Assembly (NCBI RefSeq): GCF_022664455.2
Contig: NZ_JAKRKC020000001.1
Span: 5,833,001 to 5,897,000, forward strand
DNA length: 64,000 nt
DNA from: Actinomadura luzonensis
GTDB taxonomy: Bacteria > Actinomycetota > Actinomycetes > Streptosporangiales > Streptosporangiaceae
Direction of reading: 5' to 3'
Shown: positions 43,083-51,458 of the stretch, one piece after another
Position numbering within the stretch: the stretch's first letter is position 1
Layout of the letters: each line of letters begins with the position of its first letter
The notes under the pieces: model-generated
Seen by the model: only the letters and a program-made list of their open reading frames with translations
Database searches by the model: none
Told to the model about the DNA's origin: nothing
Position numbers and translations under genes: made by a program

Positions 43083-45344
43083 ATGTTCCGCGACACGCTC
43101 AGTAGTCGGCTGAGCACCCTCCGGCACGACGTGCCGGCCTCGCTCGTGGTGTCCCTGGTCGCGGTGCCCCTCTCCCTGGGCATCGCGATGGCCTCGGGCG
43201 CGCCGCTCGCCGCCGGGCTGATCGCCGCGGTGGCCGGCGGGATCGTCGCGGGGGCGCTGGGCGGCTCGGCGGTGCAGGTGAGCGGGCCGGCGGCGGGGCT
43301 GTCGGTGGTGGTCGTCAACCTGGTGCTGACGTACGGGTGGCGCGCCACCTGCATGATCACGCTCTTGGCCGGTGCGGTGCAGCTCGTGCTGGGCGTGCTG
43401 AAGGCCGCCAGGGCGGCGCTCGCGCTCTCGCCGGGCCTCGTCCACGGCATGCTGGCGGCGGTGGGGGTGACCGTCGCGCTGGCGCAGCTCCACGTGGTGC
43501 TGGGCGGCGTCCCGCGGCGGTCGGCCGTCGCCGACCTGATCGAGCTGCCCGGCCTGCTCGCCGGTCTGCTCGCCGGTCTGCACGGTGACAAGGTGCTGAC
43601 CGGGCTCCTGACGATCGCGGTACTGGCGGTCTGGACGCGGCTGCCCAGGCGGGCCAGAACGGTCCCGGCGCCGCTGGCGGCGCTGCTGGTGGCCGCGGGC
43701 ACGGCGTGGCTGCTCGACTGGGACGTCACCCGCGTGACCCTGTCCGGCGGCGCCGAGTGGGCGTTCCCGGTGCTGCCGCAGGGCGACTGGCACCTCGTGG
43801 TGGCCGCGGTGCTGCTGGTGGCGCTGCTGGCCGGCGGCGAGTCGCTGCTGTGCTGCGTGGCCCTGGACGAACGGCGCGGCCGGGGCCGGCCCGCCGACCT
43901 CGACCAGGAGCTGACCGGCCAGGGCGTGGCCAACATGGTGTCGGGCGCGCTCGGCGGCCTCCCGGTGGCCGGGACGGTCATGACCGGCGCCGCGAACGTG
44001 GCGGCGGGCGCCCGCACCCGCTGCGCGGCGATGCTGCACGGCGGGTGGGTGCTGCTGTTCGCGCTGGGCTTCGGCTGGGCGGTCCCGCTGGTCCCGGTGG
44101 AGGCGCTGGCGGCGCTGCTGGTCTGCGCGGGCGTGCAGCTGGTGAACCTGGGCCACGTCAGGAAGGTGCACGGCCGCGGCGAGGTCCCCGTGTACGCGGC
44201 GACGCTGGCCGCCGTGCTCCTGCTCGGCCTGACCGAGGGCGTGCTGGCCGGGCTCGCGCTGGCCGCGTTGCTGGCGCTGCGCCGGCTGACCTGGGTGACC
44301 GTGCTGAAGCGGGCCGGCGGGAACGGCCGGCTGCAGGTGACGGTGTCGGGGTCGCTGACGTTCCTCGGCGTGCCGCGGCTGACCCGCGAGCTGCGGACGA
44401 TCCCGGCGGGCACGCCGGTGGAGCTCGACCTGCACATCGGCTTCATGGACCACGCCGCCTTCGAGGCGCTGCACTCCTGGCGGCTGGCGCACGAGCGGAT
44501 GGGCGGCACCGTCGAGGTCGACGAGCCGCACGACGAGTGGTACGCGCTGGCGACCGGCGGCGCGCGGCCCGGCCCGGCGAAGCCGCCGCCGGCGGAGCCG
44601 GGGCGCTGGCGGCTGTCGTGGTACCAGCGCCGCCGCCGTCCGGCGCGCCGCCCGGCGCCCGCCATCGCGAACGGCGGCTCCGTCCAGGTGGAGTGCCGGC
44701 TCACGGCGGGGCCGCGCGAGCACCACCGGCGCGCCGCCCCGCCGGTGCGGCCCGTCCTCACCGAGCCGGCCCCCAGGCCGCAGCCGACGCACCTGTTCAT
44801 CACCTGCGCCGACTCGCGGATCGTGCCGGCCCTGATCACCGGCAGCGCCCCCGGCGAGCTGCTCACGGTGCGCAACATCGGCAACCTGGTGCCGCGCCGC
44901 GGCTCCGAGCCGAGCGACGACTCGGTGGTGGCCGCCATCGAGTACGCCACGCAGGTGCTGGGCGTGCACACGATCACCGTGTGCGGCCACTCGGGCTGCG
45001 GCGCGATGGCGGGGGTGCTGAGCGGCGGGGTGCGCGCGGGCAGCCTGCCGGGGCTGCGGCGCTGGCTGCGGCACGGCCACCACAGCCTGGCCAGGTTCAT
45101 CGAGACCGAGGGCGACCGGCTGCACGGCGGCGCGCTGGACGTGTTGTGCCGGGTCAACGTGCAGCAGCAGCTGGAGAACCTGCGGACGTACCGGAAGGTG
45201 GACGAGCAGGTCAGGGCGGGGAAGCTGGAGCTGGTGGGGCTGTACTTCGACGTCGCGACGGCGCGGGCGCACCCGGTGCCCCCGTTGCGCGCTACGCCCT
45301 TGGTGAAGACGGCCGATGGCAGGGTGCGCACCGGCGAAGAATGA
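43083..45344 (+). CDS. SulP anion transporter fused to a beta-carbonic anhydrase
   Basis: The 753-residue fusion has a SulP transporter part (residues about 10-410, with 10-12 membrane segments and the motif VSGPAAGLSVVVV). A STAS-like domain follows (about 415-490, LQVTVSGSLTFLGVPRLTREL), then a basic linker and a complete beta-carbonic anhydrase (about 520-735). The zinc ligands Cys575, His636 and Cys639 and the Asp577-Arg579 dyad (TCADSR, CGHSGCG) are all present. It probably imports bicarbonate and equilibrates it with CO2 at the membrane. The epimerase gene follows immediately; an ATG overlaps this stop codon. Confidence 0.93.
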   Translation: MFRDTLSSRLSTLRHDVPASLVVSLVAVPLSLGIAMASGAPLAAGLIAAVAGGIVAGALGGSAVQVSGPAAGLSVVVVNLVLTYGWRATCMITLLAGAVQLVLGVLKAARAALALSPGLVHGMLAAVGVTVALAQLHVVLGGVPRRSAVADLIELPGLLAGLLAGLHGDKVLTGLLTIAVLAVWTRLPRRARTVPAPLAALLVAAGTAWLLDWDVTRVTLSGGAEWAFPVLPQGDWHLVVAAVLLVALLAGGESLLCCVALDERRGRGRPADLDQELTGQGVANMVSGALGGLPVAGTVMTGAANVAAGARTRCAAMLHGGWVLLFALGFGWAVPLVPVEALAALLVCAGVQLVNLGHVRKVHGRGEVPVYAATLAAVLLLGLTEGVLAGLALAALLALRRLTWVTVLKRAGGNGRLQVTVSGSLTFLGVPRLTRELRTIPAGTPVELDLHIGFMDHAAFEALHSWRLAHERMGGTVEVDEPHDEWYALATGGARPGPAKPPPAEPGRWRLSWYQRRRRPARRPAPAIANGGSVQVECRLTAGPREHHRRAAPPVRPVLTEPAPRPQPTHLFITCADSRIVPALITGSAPGELLTVRNIGNLVPRRGSEPSDDSVVAAIEYATQVLGVHTITVCGHSGCGAMAGVLSGGVRAGSLPGLRRWLRHGHHSLARFIETEGDRLHGGALDVLCRVNVQQQLENLRTYRKVDEQVRAGKLELVGLYFDVATARAHPVPPLRATPLVKTADGRVRTGEE

Positions 45345-45349
45345 GCTGC

Positions 45350-46357
45350 ATGAAGATTCTTGTCATCGGAGGTTCGGGGTTCCTGGGGCGTGCCGTCGTG
45401 GAGGAGGCGCTGGCCCGGGGGCATGAGGTCACGACGTTCAACAGGGGGCGCAGCGGCCCCGACGTGCCGGGGGTGGAGGCCGTGCGCGGCGACCGCGAGT
45501 CGTCCGCCGACCTGGAGCGGCTGGCCGAGGGGCGGTCGTGGGACTTCGTGGTCGACACCTCGGGCTACGTGCCGCGGGTGGTGGGCGCGTCGGCTCGGGC
45601 GCTGTCCGGGCACGCTGGGGGCTACGCGTTCGTCTCGACGATCTCGGCCCTGGCCGGGTTCCCCGCCGAGCCCGCCACCGAGAGCACCGGCCTGTGGCCC
45701 TGCCCGCCCGACGCCGGCCCTGACGACGGCGACTACGGCGTGCTGAAGGCGGGCTGCGAGCGGGCGGTCGAGGAGGGCTTCGACGGCAAGGTGCTGATCG
45801 TCCAGCCGGGCATCATCCTGGGCCCGTACGAGGACGTCGCCCGGCTGCCGTGGTGGCTGACCAGGATCGCGCGGGGCGGCAGGGTGCTGGCGCCGGGCGA
45901 CCCCGGCGCGCCGCTGCAGTTCGTCGACGCCCGCGATCTGGCGATCTTCACGCTCGACCAGGCCGAGCGCGGCGTGGCCGACCGGTTCCTGGTGACGGGG
46001 CCGGTGGGGCAGACCACGTTCGGCGAGTGGCTGGCGGCGTGCAAGGAGGCCACCGGGTCCGACGCGGAGCTCGTGTGGGTGGACGACACGTTCCTGGCCG
46101 AGCAGGGCGCGGGCACGTTCGTGGAGCTGCCGCTGTGGGGCGGCCCGCCGGCGCCGGGCCACGACCACTTCTGGAGCGTCCCGACGGACCAGGCGCGGGC
46201 CGCCGGGCTGCGCGTCCGCCCGGTGGCCGAGACGGTGCGCGACACGTGGGCGTGGCTGCGCGAGATCCCGGAGGAGCGGCGCCGTTTCGGCGCGCACGGC
46301 ATCGCGCCGGAGAAGGAGGAGGCGATCCTCGCGGCGTGGGAGGCCCGTTCCGCGTGA
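45350..46357 (+). CDS. NAD-dependent epimerase/dehydratase family protein
   Basis: This is a 335-residue short-chain dehydrogenase of the extended type. ILVIGGSGFLGRAVVEEALARG is close to the N-terminal NAD(P) motif GxxGxxG, followed by TTFNRGRSGP. The usual YxxxK reads as DYGVLKAGCE, and QPGIILGPYE is the conserved loop. It resembles the isoflavone-reductase-like/mRNA-binding-protein-like group often called NAD-dependent epimerase. The substrate is unknown. An alternative ATG at 45341 overlaps the SulP stop; I prefer 45350 because it begins at MKILVIGG. Confidence 0.87.
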   Translation: MKILVIGGSGFLGRAVVEEALARGHEVTTFNRGRSGPDVPGVEAVRGDRESSADLERLAEGRSWDFVVDTSGYVPRVVGASARALSGHAGGYAFVSTISALAGFPAEPATESTGLWPCPPDAGPDDGDYGVLKAGCERAVEEGFDGKVLIVQPGIILGPYEDVARLPWWLTRIARGGRVLAPGDPGAPLQFVDARDLAIFTLDQAERGVADRFLVTGPVGQTTFGEWLAACKEATGSDAELVWVDDTFLAEQGAGTFVELPLWGGPPAPGHDHFWSVPTDQARAAGLRVRPVAETVRDTWAWLREIPEERRRFGAHGIAPEKEEAILAAWEARSA

Positions 46358-46414
46358 GCGATTCGCGTGGTCCTTCTGCGTAATCCTTCACAGACCGGGC
46401 GGCGCGGGCGGCGT

Positions 46415-46523
46415 TAGGGTCGCGGTACCGCGAGATACTCCCGGTGCCCACGGCGCATCTCGCGGCGCCGGTCCTGACTCCCAGGGGCCGGAGGGGCGGA
46501 GGCGGCGGACGCCTCCGCCCCTC
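46415..46523 (+). ncRNA. possible structured small RNA or leader in the epimerase-tetR gap
   Basis: The stretch begins with a TAGGGT -10-like box (46415-46420) and holds a perfect 14-bp palindrome TCGCGGTACCGCGA (46420-46433). A 9-bp stem pairs 46428-46436 with 46457-46465 and encloses a smaller hairpin. A perfect 14-bp terminator stem (46491-46504 with 46510-46523, 5-nt loop) ends it. The palindrome and the 9-bp stem share bases and exclude each other. No open frame is present. Confidence 0.4.
46491..46523 (+). terminator. strong hairpin terminator upstream of the tetR gene
   Basis: A perfect 14-bp stem (GAGGGGCGGAGGCG and its complement) with a 5-nt loop is followed by the pyrimidine-rich TCTCTCGTT. 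It ends either the epimerase transcript or the candidate small RNA. Confidence 0.75.
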
Positions 46524-46528
46524 TCTCG

Positions 46529-46558
46529 TTGCACGCTGTACCTACTAGTATGTACGAT
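46529..46558 (+). promoter_or_regulatory. tetR promoter with palindromic operator
   Basis: TTGCAC (46529-46534), an 18-bp spacer and TACGAT (46553-46558) make a good promoter. Transcription should begin at the GTG 46565, giving a leaderless mRNA. An 18-bp palindrome (GTACCTACTAGTATGTAC, 46538-46555; 16 of 18 bases symmetric) fills the spacer and reaches the -10, so autorepression is likely. Confidence 0.6.
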
Positions 46559-46564
46559 CGGTTC

Positions 46565-47116
46565 GTGGACATGAGGGAACGACTGATCGAGAGCACCCGC
46601 GAGCTGCTGTGGGAGCGCGGCTACGTGGGCACCTCGCCCAAGGCCATCCAGCAGCGCTCCGGCGCGGGCCAGGGCAGCATGTACCACCACTTCCGCGGCA
46701 AGCCCGACCTCGCGCTGGCCGCGATCGAACGCAGCGCCGCCGAGCTGTGCGAGCGCGCCGAGCAGGAGCTGTCCGGGCCTGGCGGCCCGCTGGAGCGGGT
46801 GACCGCCTACCTGCGGCGCGAGCGGGCGGCGCTGCGCGGCTGCCCGGTCGGCCGGCTCACGCAGGACCCGGACGTGATGGCCGACCCCGCGCTGCGCCGT
46901 CCGGTCGAGGACGCCTTCGCCCGCACCCGGGCCCGCCTGGCCGGCGTCCTCACCGAGGCCCAGGCGGCGGGCGAGCTGCGGGCCGGGCTCGACCCGGCCG
47001 CGACGGCGGCCGCGCTGATCGCCGCGTTGCAGGGCGCGTACGTGCTGGCCCTCGCCGCCGGCGACGCCGGCGTCTACCGGCAGGCCGTCGAGGGCGCCCT
47101 CGGCCTGCTCACCTGA
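46565..47116 (+). CDS. TetR/AcrR family regulator
   Basis: This is a 183-residue TetR protein. The DNA-binding domain has RERLIESTRELLWERGY, then TSPKAIQQRSGAGQGSMYHHF, the family's helix-turn-helix and start of helix 4. The C-terminal domain with CPVGRLTQDPDVMAD matches the TetR_C LfrR/YfiR-like class. The start is taken as GTG 46565 because the promoter places the 5' end of the mRNA there; ATG 46571 is the alternative. The tautomerase gene follows after 28 bases and is the likely target along with tetR itself. Confidence 0.88.
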   Translation: MDMRERLIESTRELLWERGYVGTSPKAIQQRSGAGQGSMYHHFRGKPDLALAAIERSAAELCERAEQELSGPGGPLERVTAYLRRERAALRGCPVGRLTQDPDVMADPALRRPVEDAFARTRARLAGVLTEAQAAGELRAGLDPAATAAALIAALQGAYVLALAAGDAGVYRQAVEGALGLLT

Positions 47117-47144
47117 CCCGAACCCACCGAGAGGACGACACACC

Positions 47145-47534
47145 ATGCCCTTCGTACGCATCGACGCGATCCACGCCGACGAGCACCGGCTGGAGGCCCT
47201 GGGCCGAGCCGTGCACGACGCCCTGGTCGAGGCCATCGGCATCCCGGACGACGACCTGTTCCAGGTGCTCACCGCCGGCGGCCCCGGCCGGCTGTTCCGC
47301 TACGACCCCGGCTACCTCGGCGTGCAGCGCGACGACGACCTCGTGTTCGTCTCGATCACCCTGCGCTCGGGCCGCACCCCGCAGCAGAAGCAGGCCCTCT
47401 ACCGCCGGATCGCCGAGCTCGCCGCCGCCTACGCCGGCACCGAGCCGCGCAACGTCTTCGTCTCGCTGCAGGAGAACGAGCTCGTCGACTGGTCCTTCGG
47501 CGAGGGCGTGGCCCAGTACGTGGTCAACGCGTGA
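47145..47534 (+). CDS. tautomerase family protein
   Basis: This 129-residue protein begins MPFVRID, so Pro1 becomes the catalytic base after removal of Met, as in the 4-oxalocrotonate tautomerase/MIF superfamily. Later motifs are LTAGGPGRLFRYDPGYLG and PRNVFVSLQENELVDWSFG, typical of the longer tautomerase_2 type. The substrate is unknown. It is in one transcript with the TetR gene. Confidence 0.87.
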   Translation: MPFVRIDAIHADEHRLEALGRAVHDALVEAIGIPDDDLFQVLTAGGPGRLFRYDPGYLGVQRDDDLVFVSITLRSGRTPQQKQALYRRIAELAAAYAGTEPRNVFVSLQENELVDWSFGEGVAQYVVNA

Positions 47535-47668
47535 CCCCGGCCGCGAGGCCGCATCGGCGCGATCGCCGGAAATTCCTCCGCCCGGACGTGTAGAGGACGC
47601 GCCCCCGGCTCCGACCCCTTGCCGAAGCGGCGCGCACGCGCCGGAACCAACGGCAAGGAGAACCCGGA

Positions 47669-48274
47669 ATGAGCGGCAAGGTCACCTGCGACATGGCGAT
47701 GTCCCTCGACGGCTTCGTGGCGGGCCCGCACCAGAGCCTGGACGAGCCGTTCGGCGAAGGCGTGGACGGCCGCCTGCACCGCTGGATGTTCGAGGAGCCG
47801 GAGGCGCACGCCGCCGTGATCGAGAGCATCACCGACGCCGGGGCCTTCATCATGGGCCGTAACATGTTCGGCCCCGGCCGCGGCGCGTGGGACCTCGGCT
47901 GGACCGGCTGGTGGGGCGAGGAGCCGCCGTACCACGCCCCGGTCTTCGTCCTCACCCACCACCCGCGCGAACCGCTGACGATGAAGGGCGGGACGACGTT
48001 CACCTTCGTCACCGACGGCGTCGCGGCCGCCATGGAACGGGCGCGCGCGGCGGCGGGCGACCGGCCGGTGGCCGTCGCGGGCGGCGCGCACACCGTCAAC
48101 CAGTGCCTGGCGGCCGGGCTGATCGACGAGCTGCGCCTGCACGTCGCGCCCGTCCTCCTCGGCCAAGGGGAACGGCTGCTCGCCGGCGCCGGGAACCTCG
48201 ACCTCGAACCGGTCGGCCGGCCCACGGGCACCGCTCTCGTCACGCACCTCACGTACCGGCTGCCTCGCCGCTAA
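47669..48274 (+). CDS. dihydrofolate reductase/RibD C-terminal family protein
   Basis: This is a 201-residue protein with the RibD_C fold: VTCDMAMSLDGFVAGP at the N-terminus, AFIMGRNMFGP, and VAVAGGAHTVNQCLAAGLIDE before ELRLHVAPVLLG. Such proteins are NADPH-dependent reductase-like and usually of unknown substrate. AAGGAG lies 7 bases before the ATG. It lies 134 bases after the tautomerase gene on the same strand and may share its transcript. Confidence 0.9.
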   Translation: MSGKVTCDMAMSLDGFVAGPHQSLDEPFGEGVDGRLHRWMFEEPEAHAAVIESITDAGAFIMGRNMFGPGRGAWDLGWTGWWGEEPPYHAPVFVLTHHPREPLTMKGGTTFTFVTDGVAAAMERARAAAGDRPVAVAGGAHTVNQCLAAGLIDELRLHVAPVLLGQGERLLAGAGNLDLEPVGRPTGTALVTHLTYRLPRR

Positions 48275-48346
48275 CAGCGCGGAAACACCCGTACCGGGAT
48301 GCTGCCTGCCATGTCCTTTCAGGCCCCGTCCCGTCACGGGTGAGCC

Positions 48347-49276
48347 GTGTCCCCTCCTGCGGGAAGGCGAAGGCTCGCCGCGCTGCGCACGCTGACGGCC
48401 GCGGTCGTGCCGCTGGTCGTGCTCACCGCGTCCAGCGGACCCACCACCCTGCCCGATGTTGTGCCCGTCCCCCGCCCGTCCCCTCTCACCCTGACCACGA
48501 CCCCGCTGCCCGCGCCGGCCGCCGCCGACGAACCGTCCTCCCATGGGCGGAAGTCCCCCACGTCGTACCGCCGAGCCCTGACCAAGGCGCTCGACCGGCG
48601 CCTGGGCGCCATGCCCGGCCGGCTGTCGGTGTCGGTCCGCGACCTGTCCACAGGCCGGTCCTTCACCTACAACCGCGCGCTCAGGACGGCCACGGCCAGC
48701 ATCGTCAAGGCGAACCTGGTGATGGCGCTGCTGCTCAAGGCCCAGCGGCGGCACCGCGGGCTGCTCGCGTGGGAGCGGCGGGCGGCGGCCCGGGCGATCA
48801 AGGTCAGCGACAACGCGGCCGCCTCGGCCCTGTGGACGGCGATCGGCGGCGGCGCCGGCCTCGCCGCCGCGGACCGGCGGCTCGGGCTGCGCGAGACCCG
48901 TCCCGGACCGGGCGGCGCCTGGGGCTCCACCACCACGAGCGCCGCCGACCAGGTCCGCCTCCTGGCCGCGCTCACCTCCTCCCTCAGCCCCCTGTCGGCC
49001 GCGAACCGCCGCTACCTGCTCGGCCTGATGCGGCACGTGACCCCGGAACAGGCGTGGGGCGTCAGCGCGTCAGGCGGTCACGGCACGGCGCTGAAGAACG
49101 GCTGGCTGCCGCGCGAACGCGACGGCGGCCGGTGGACGGTCAACAGCATCGGACGGGTGCGGCACCGGGGGCACACGTACCTGATCGCCGTCCTGTCCGA
49201 CCGGCACACCAGCCTGCGGGCCGGCGTCCAGGCCGTGGAGGACGTCACCCGCCTGGTGACCCGCTCACTCCGGTGA
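48347..49276 (+). CDS. class A beta-lactamase-like serine hydrolase
   Basis: This is a 309-residue exported protein with an N-terminal hydrophobic segment (LRTLTAAVVPLVVLTAS) and a Pro-rich linker. The penicillin-binding fold follows from about residue 80. The active-site motifs are TASIVKANL (SxxK), VSDNAAAS (SDN) and LKNGWLP (KTG-like, here KNG). It could be a beta-lactamase or a D,D-peptidase-like hydrolase; the KNG variant and lack of a clear ExxLN omega loop leave the activity open. The GTG start has GGTGAG upstream. It overlaps the convergent Nudix gene by 12 bases. Confidence 0.87.
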   Translation: MSPPAGRRRLAALRTLTAAVVPLVVLTASSGPTTLPDVVPVPRPSPLTLTTTPLPAPAAADEPSSHGRKSPTSYRRALTKALDRRLGAMPGRLSVSVRDLSTGRSFTYNRALRTATASIVKANLVMALLLKAQRRHRGLLAWERRAAARAIKVSDNAAASALWTAIGGGAGLAAADRRLGLRETRPGPGGAWGSTTTSAADQVRLLAALTSSLSPLSAANRRYLLGLMRHVTPEQAWGVSASGGHGTALKNGWLPRERDGGRWTVNSIGRVRHRGHTYLIAVLSDRHTSLRAGVQAVEDVTRLVTRSLR

Positions 49277-49762
49277 GCTGCGACAGTACGCGGCCAGCAC
49301 CCGCGTGTGCGACGGGAACGCCAGCTCGCACGGCCCGTCGACCAGCAGCCACTCCGACGTCTCGGCCGTGGCCGTCACCGGCGGCAGCGCGCCGGCGTCC
49401 ACCCGCGGCCCGACGCCGAAGACGAGCAACGTCCCGTCGGGTGCGCTGATCACGTCGAACAGCCGCACCCGGGCCGCGTCCACCACCACCCCGGTCTCCT
49501 CGCGCAGCTCCCGCGCCGCCGCCTCCTGCCACGACTCGCCGAGGTCGACGAAGCCGCCAGGCAGGGCCAGCAGCCCGCGGTGCGGCTCGACCGCGCGCCG
49601 CACCACCAGCACCCGCCCGCCGGAGACCGGCAGCACGAGCACGGCGACCGGCAGCGGGTTGAGGTAGCTGGTGTTGCCGCACCCGGCGCAGGTGCGCGGC
49701 CAGGGCTGCCCGGGCGCGAAGGCCGTCCCGCAGAACGAGCAGTGCGCGTTCCTGGCCGTCAC
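49265..49762 (-). CDS. Nudix hydrolase with N-terminal zinc ribbon
   Basis: This is a 165-residue protein. The Nudix box is complete: GGFVDLGESWQEAAARELRE then ETGV. The N-terminus has two CxxC motifs (CSFCGTAF and CAGCGN) that form a zinc ribbon, as in NudC-like NADH pyrophosphatases and related enzymes. It should hydrolyse a nucleoside diphosphate linked to another moiety; the substrate is not known. The GTG start overlaps the stop of the upstream Nudix gene as GTGA, so the two are co-translated. Confidence 0.9.
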   Translation of the reverse strand: MTARNAHCSFCGTAFAPGQPWPRTCAGCGNTSYLNPLPVAVLVLPVSGGRVLVVRRAVEPHRGLLALPGGFVDLGESWQEAAARELREETGVVVDAARVRLFDVISAPDGTLLVFGVGPRVDAGALPPVTATAETSEWLLVDGPCELAFPSHTRVLAAYCRSSPE

Positions 49763-50316
49763 GACAGGGCCGCCAGGAGCTTGCCGGCGAAGCGGTGCAT
49801 GTGGGGGTCCAGCCGGTCAAGGGGCTCGTCGAGGGTCCGCCGGGGCGAGAGCCACCGGATGCCGGCGAACTCCCGCCGGTCGTAGCTGGTGATCGCCTCG
49901 ACCTCCAGGACGTACCAGAGCGAGACGTCGGTGTGCGGGCTGGGGCCGCGGGTCCTGGTGGAGGTGAGGAAGAACGGCCGGGGGCCGGTGAGCGGGCTCG
50001 GGACGGCGGCGGTGTGCAGCTCCTCCTGGCACTCGCGCACGACGGTGTCCCAGGGGTCCTCGTCCGGCTCGACGTGCCCGCCGCTGGGCAGCCACAGCCC
50101 GGACTTGCGGTGGTGCACCAGGAGCAGGTCGCCCTCGCCGTCGAGCGCCACGAAATAGCTCACCAGGTGCGGGTCGGGGATGTCGGGTCTCCTGGTCCGG
50201 TACAGCGGCGCGCCGCCGGCGATCCAGGCCGACACGTCGGCGACGTGCCCGGCCTCCGTCCCGTCCCAGGGGCTGATGTCCTGGATCTGCCGCAACAAGC
50301 TCGTACGCGCGGACAT
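49759..50316 (-). CDS. Nudix hydrolase
   Basis: This is a 185-residue protein from ATG 50316. The Nudix box is GGHVEPDEDPWDTVVRECQE followed by EL, with GLWLPS just before it. A 55-residue helical N-terminus precedes it, as in the actinobacterial NUDIX group that may act on 8-oxo-dGTP-like or dinucleotide substrates. Only 17 bases separate this start from the divergent gene at 50334, so the two promoters must overlap. Confidence 0.89.
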   Translation of the reverse strand: MSARTSLLRQIQDISPWDGTEAGHVADVSAWIAGGAPLYRTRRPDIPDPHLVSYFVALDGEGDLLLVHHRKSGLWLPSGGHVEPDEDPWDTVVRECQEELHTAAVPSPLTGPRPFFLTSTRTRGPSPHTDVSLWYVLEVEAITSYDRREFAGIRWLSPRRTLDEPLDRLDPHMHRFAGKLLAALS

Positions 50317-50333
50317 GAGCAAGAATCTACAGC

Positions 50334-50909
50334 GTGACCGCCGCAGACCCGGCCGCGCGGTACCGCGCCCTCCTCGACCTCGCCTGCCGGCTGGAGGAGG
50401 AGGGCGTGAGCAGCCCGGCCACCCGCGAGCTCCTGCGGCGCCCCGCCGCCGACCTGTCCCCGGCCGACGTGACCCGCCTGTCCCGGAGCGTCATCCGCGA
50501 GACGGGCGCCGAGCCGGCCTTCGCCCTCGACCCCGCCCTGTGGACGACCCTGGAGCAGGCCCTGGAGCTGGTGGAGCGCGACCTGCGCGCCTCGGGCGTG
50601 GACGGGCCGCTCCGCCTGGTCGTGCACGGCTGGAGCGGCCGCGACGAGGCCTGGGTGGAGTTCCGGGGCGGCTCCCAGGGCAACGGCATCCCGCCCGCCG
50701 AGGGCGGTGACGCCCGGCGGGCGGCGGCCGCCGTGGCCGAGGCCGCCCAGGAGGCGGTCATGGAGACGACCTGGCGGGCCTGGCCGGTCTGTCCCGCGCA
50801 CGACCTCGGCCTGCACGTCGGCCAGGAGCGGGGCGTCCCGGTCTGGCGGTGCTCCGGCGACGGCGCCCACACCGTCGCCCCGATCGGCGCGCTTCCCGGC
50901 CCGGAGTAG
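50334..50909 (+). CDS. hypothetical protein, 191 residues
   Basis: This soluble protein has a helical N-terminal half (ARYRALLDLACRLEEEG; SRSVIRETGAEPAFALDPAL). A beta-rich middle follows (LRLVVHGWSGRDEAWVEF) and a C-terminal Cys/His pattern (CPAHDLGLHVGQE, then VWRCSGDGAHTVAPIG). The last part could bind a metal. I do not recognise a family. Strong G/C third-position bias supports coding. It starts at GTG 50334 very close to the divergent Nudix gene. Confidence 0.78.
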   Translation: MTAADPAARYRALLDLACRLEEEGVSSPATRELLRRPAADLSPADVTRLSRSVIRETGAEPAFALDPALWTTLEQALELVERDLRASGVDGPLRLVVHGWSGRDEAWVEFRGGSQGNGIPPAEGGDARRAAAAVAEAAQEAVMETTWRAWPVCPAHDLGLHVGQERGVPVWRCSGDGAHTVAPIGALPGPE

Positions 50910-51014
50910 CGGACCGGCAGGCGTCCTCCCATGTCAGACCATAGATGGGCATGACTTCGGCAAGGCGCGTCGTCGTTCCGGGAGCCCCGATCACGCCGCT
51001 GTACGCTCCCCGGC

Positions 51015-51206
51015 ATGGCGTTCGTAATCCCAGAGATCAAGGTCGGCCTGGCCGAGTTCGGCGGCGGCCAGGCCGCCTGGTGCGCGAAGTGCGGCAAACG
51101 CGCGACCCTGTACATCGTCGACTCGGCCAGCGGGAGCCCCGTCTACGCCTGCACCGAGCACGTCGGCGCCGAGATCGAGGCCATGCTCCTGCACTCCGCC
51201 GACTGA
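51015..51206 (+). CDS. small 63-residue protein with a Cys pair
   Basis: The protein runs MAFVIPEIKVGLAEFGGGQ, then CAKCGKRATLYIVDSASGS, then YACTEHVGAEIEAMLLHSAD. The CxxC plus CxxH arrangement suggests one zinc site. A TACGCT box (51002-51007) lies 7 bases before the ATG, so the mRNA is probably leaderless. I recognise no named family; the coding bias and promoter position support a real gene. Confidence 0.75.
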   Translation: MAFVIPEIKVGLAEFGGGQAAWCAKCGKRATLYIVDSASGSPVYACTEHVGAEIEAMLLHSAD

Positions 51207-51458
51207 CCTCCTCCCGCGCGCCGCCGCCGGCCAGGGGCTCGGCCCTGCGAAGCATCGGCGACCGGGACGGCAGGCCCGCCTGGATGCACGACCTGCTCCC
51301 GGACACCGGCCGCGCGGCAGGCGTTCTTGCGGTCCCGGCCCAGCCGGGAAGCGGCCTGCCCCGCCCTGGGGGCGTTCAGGGTGCGCAGGCAGGTGAGTTG
51401 CCGGCATCGGCCGAATGATCGCCTGTACGGGCACGGATCGACCATTCATACTGGGCGG

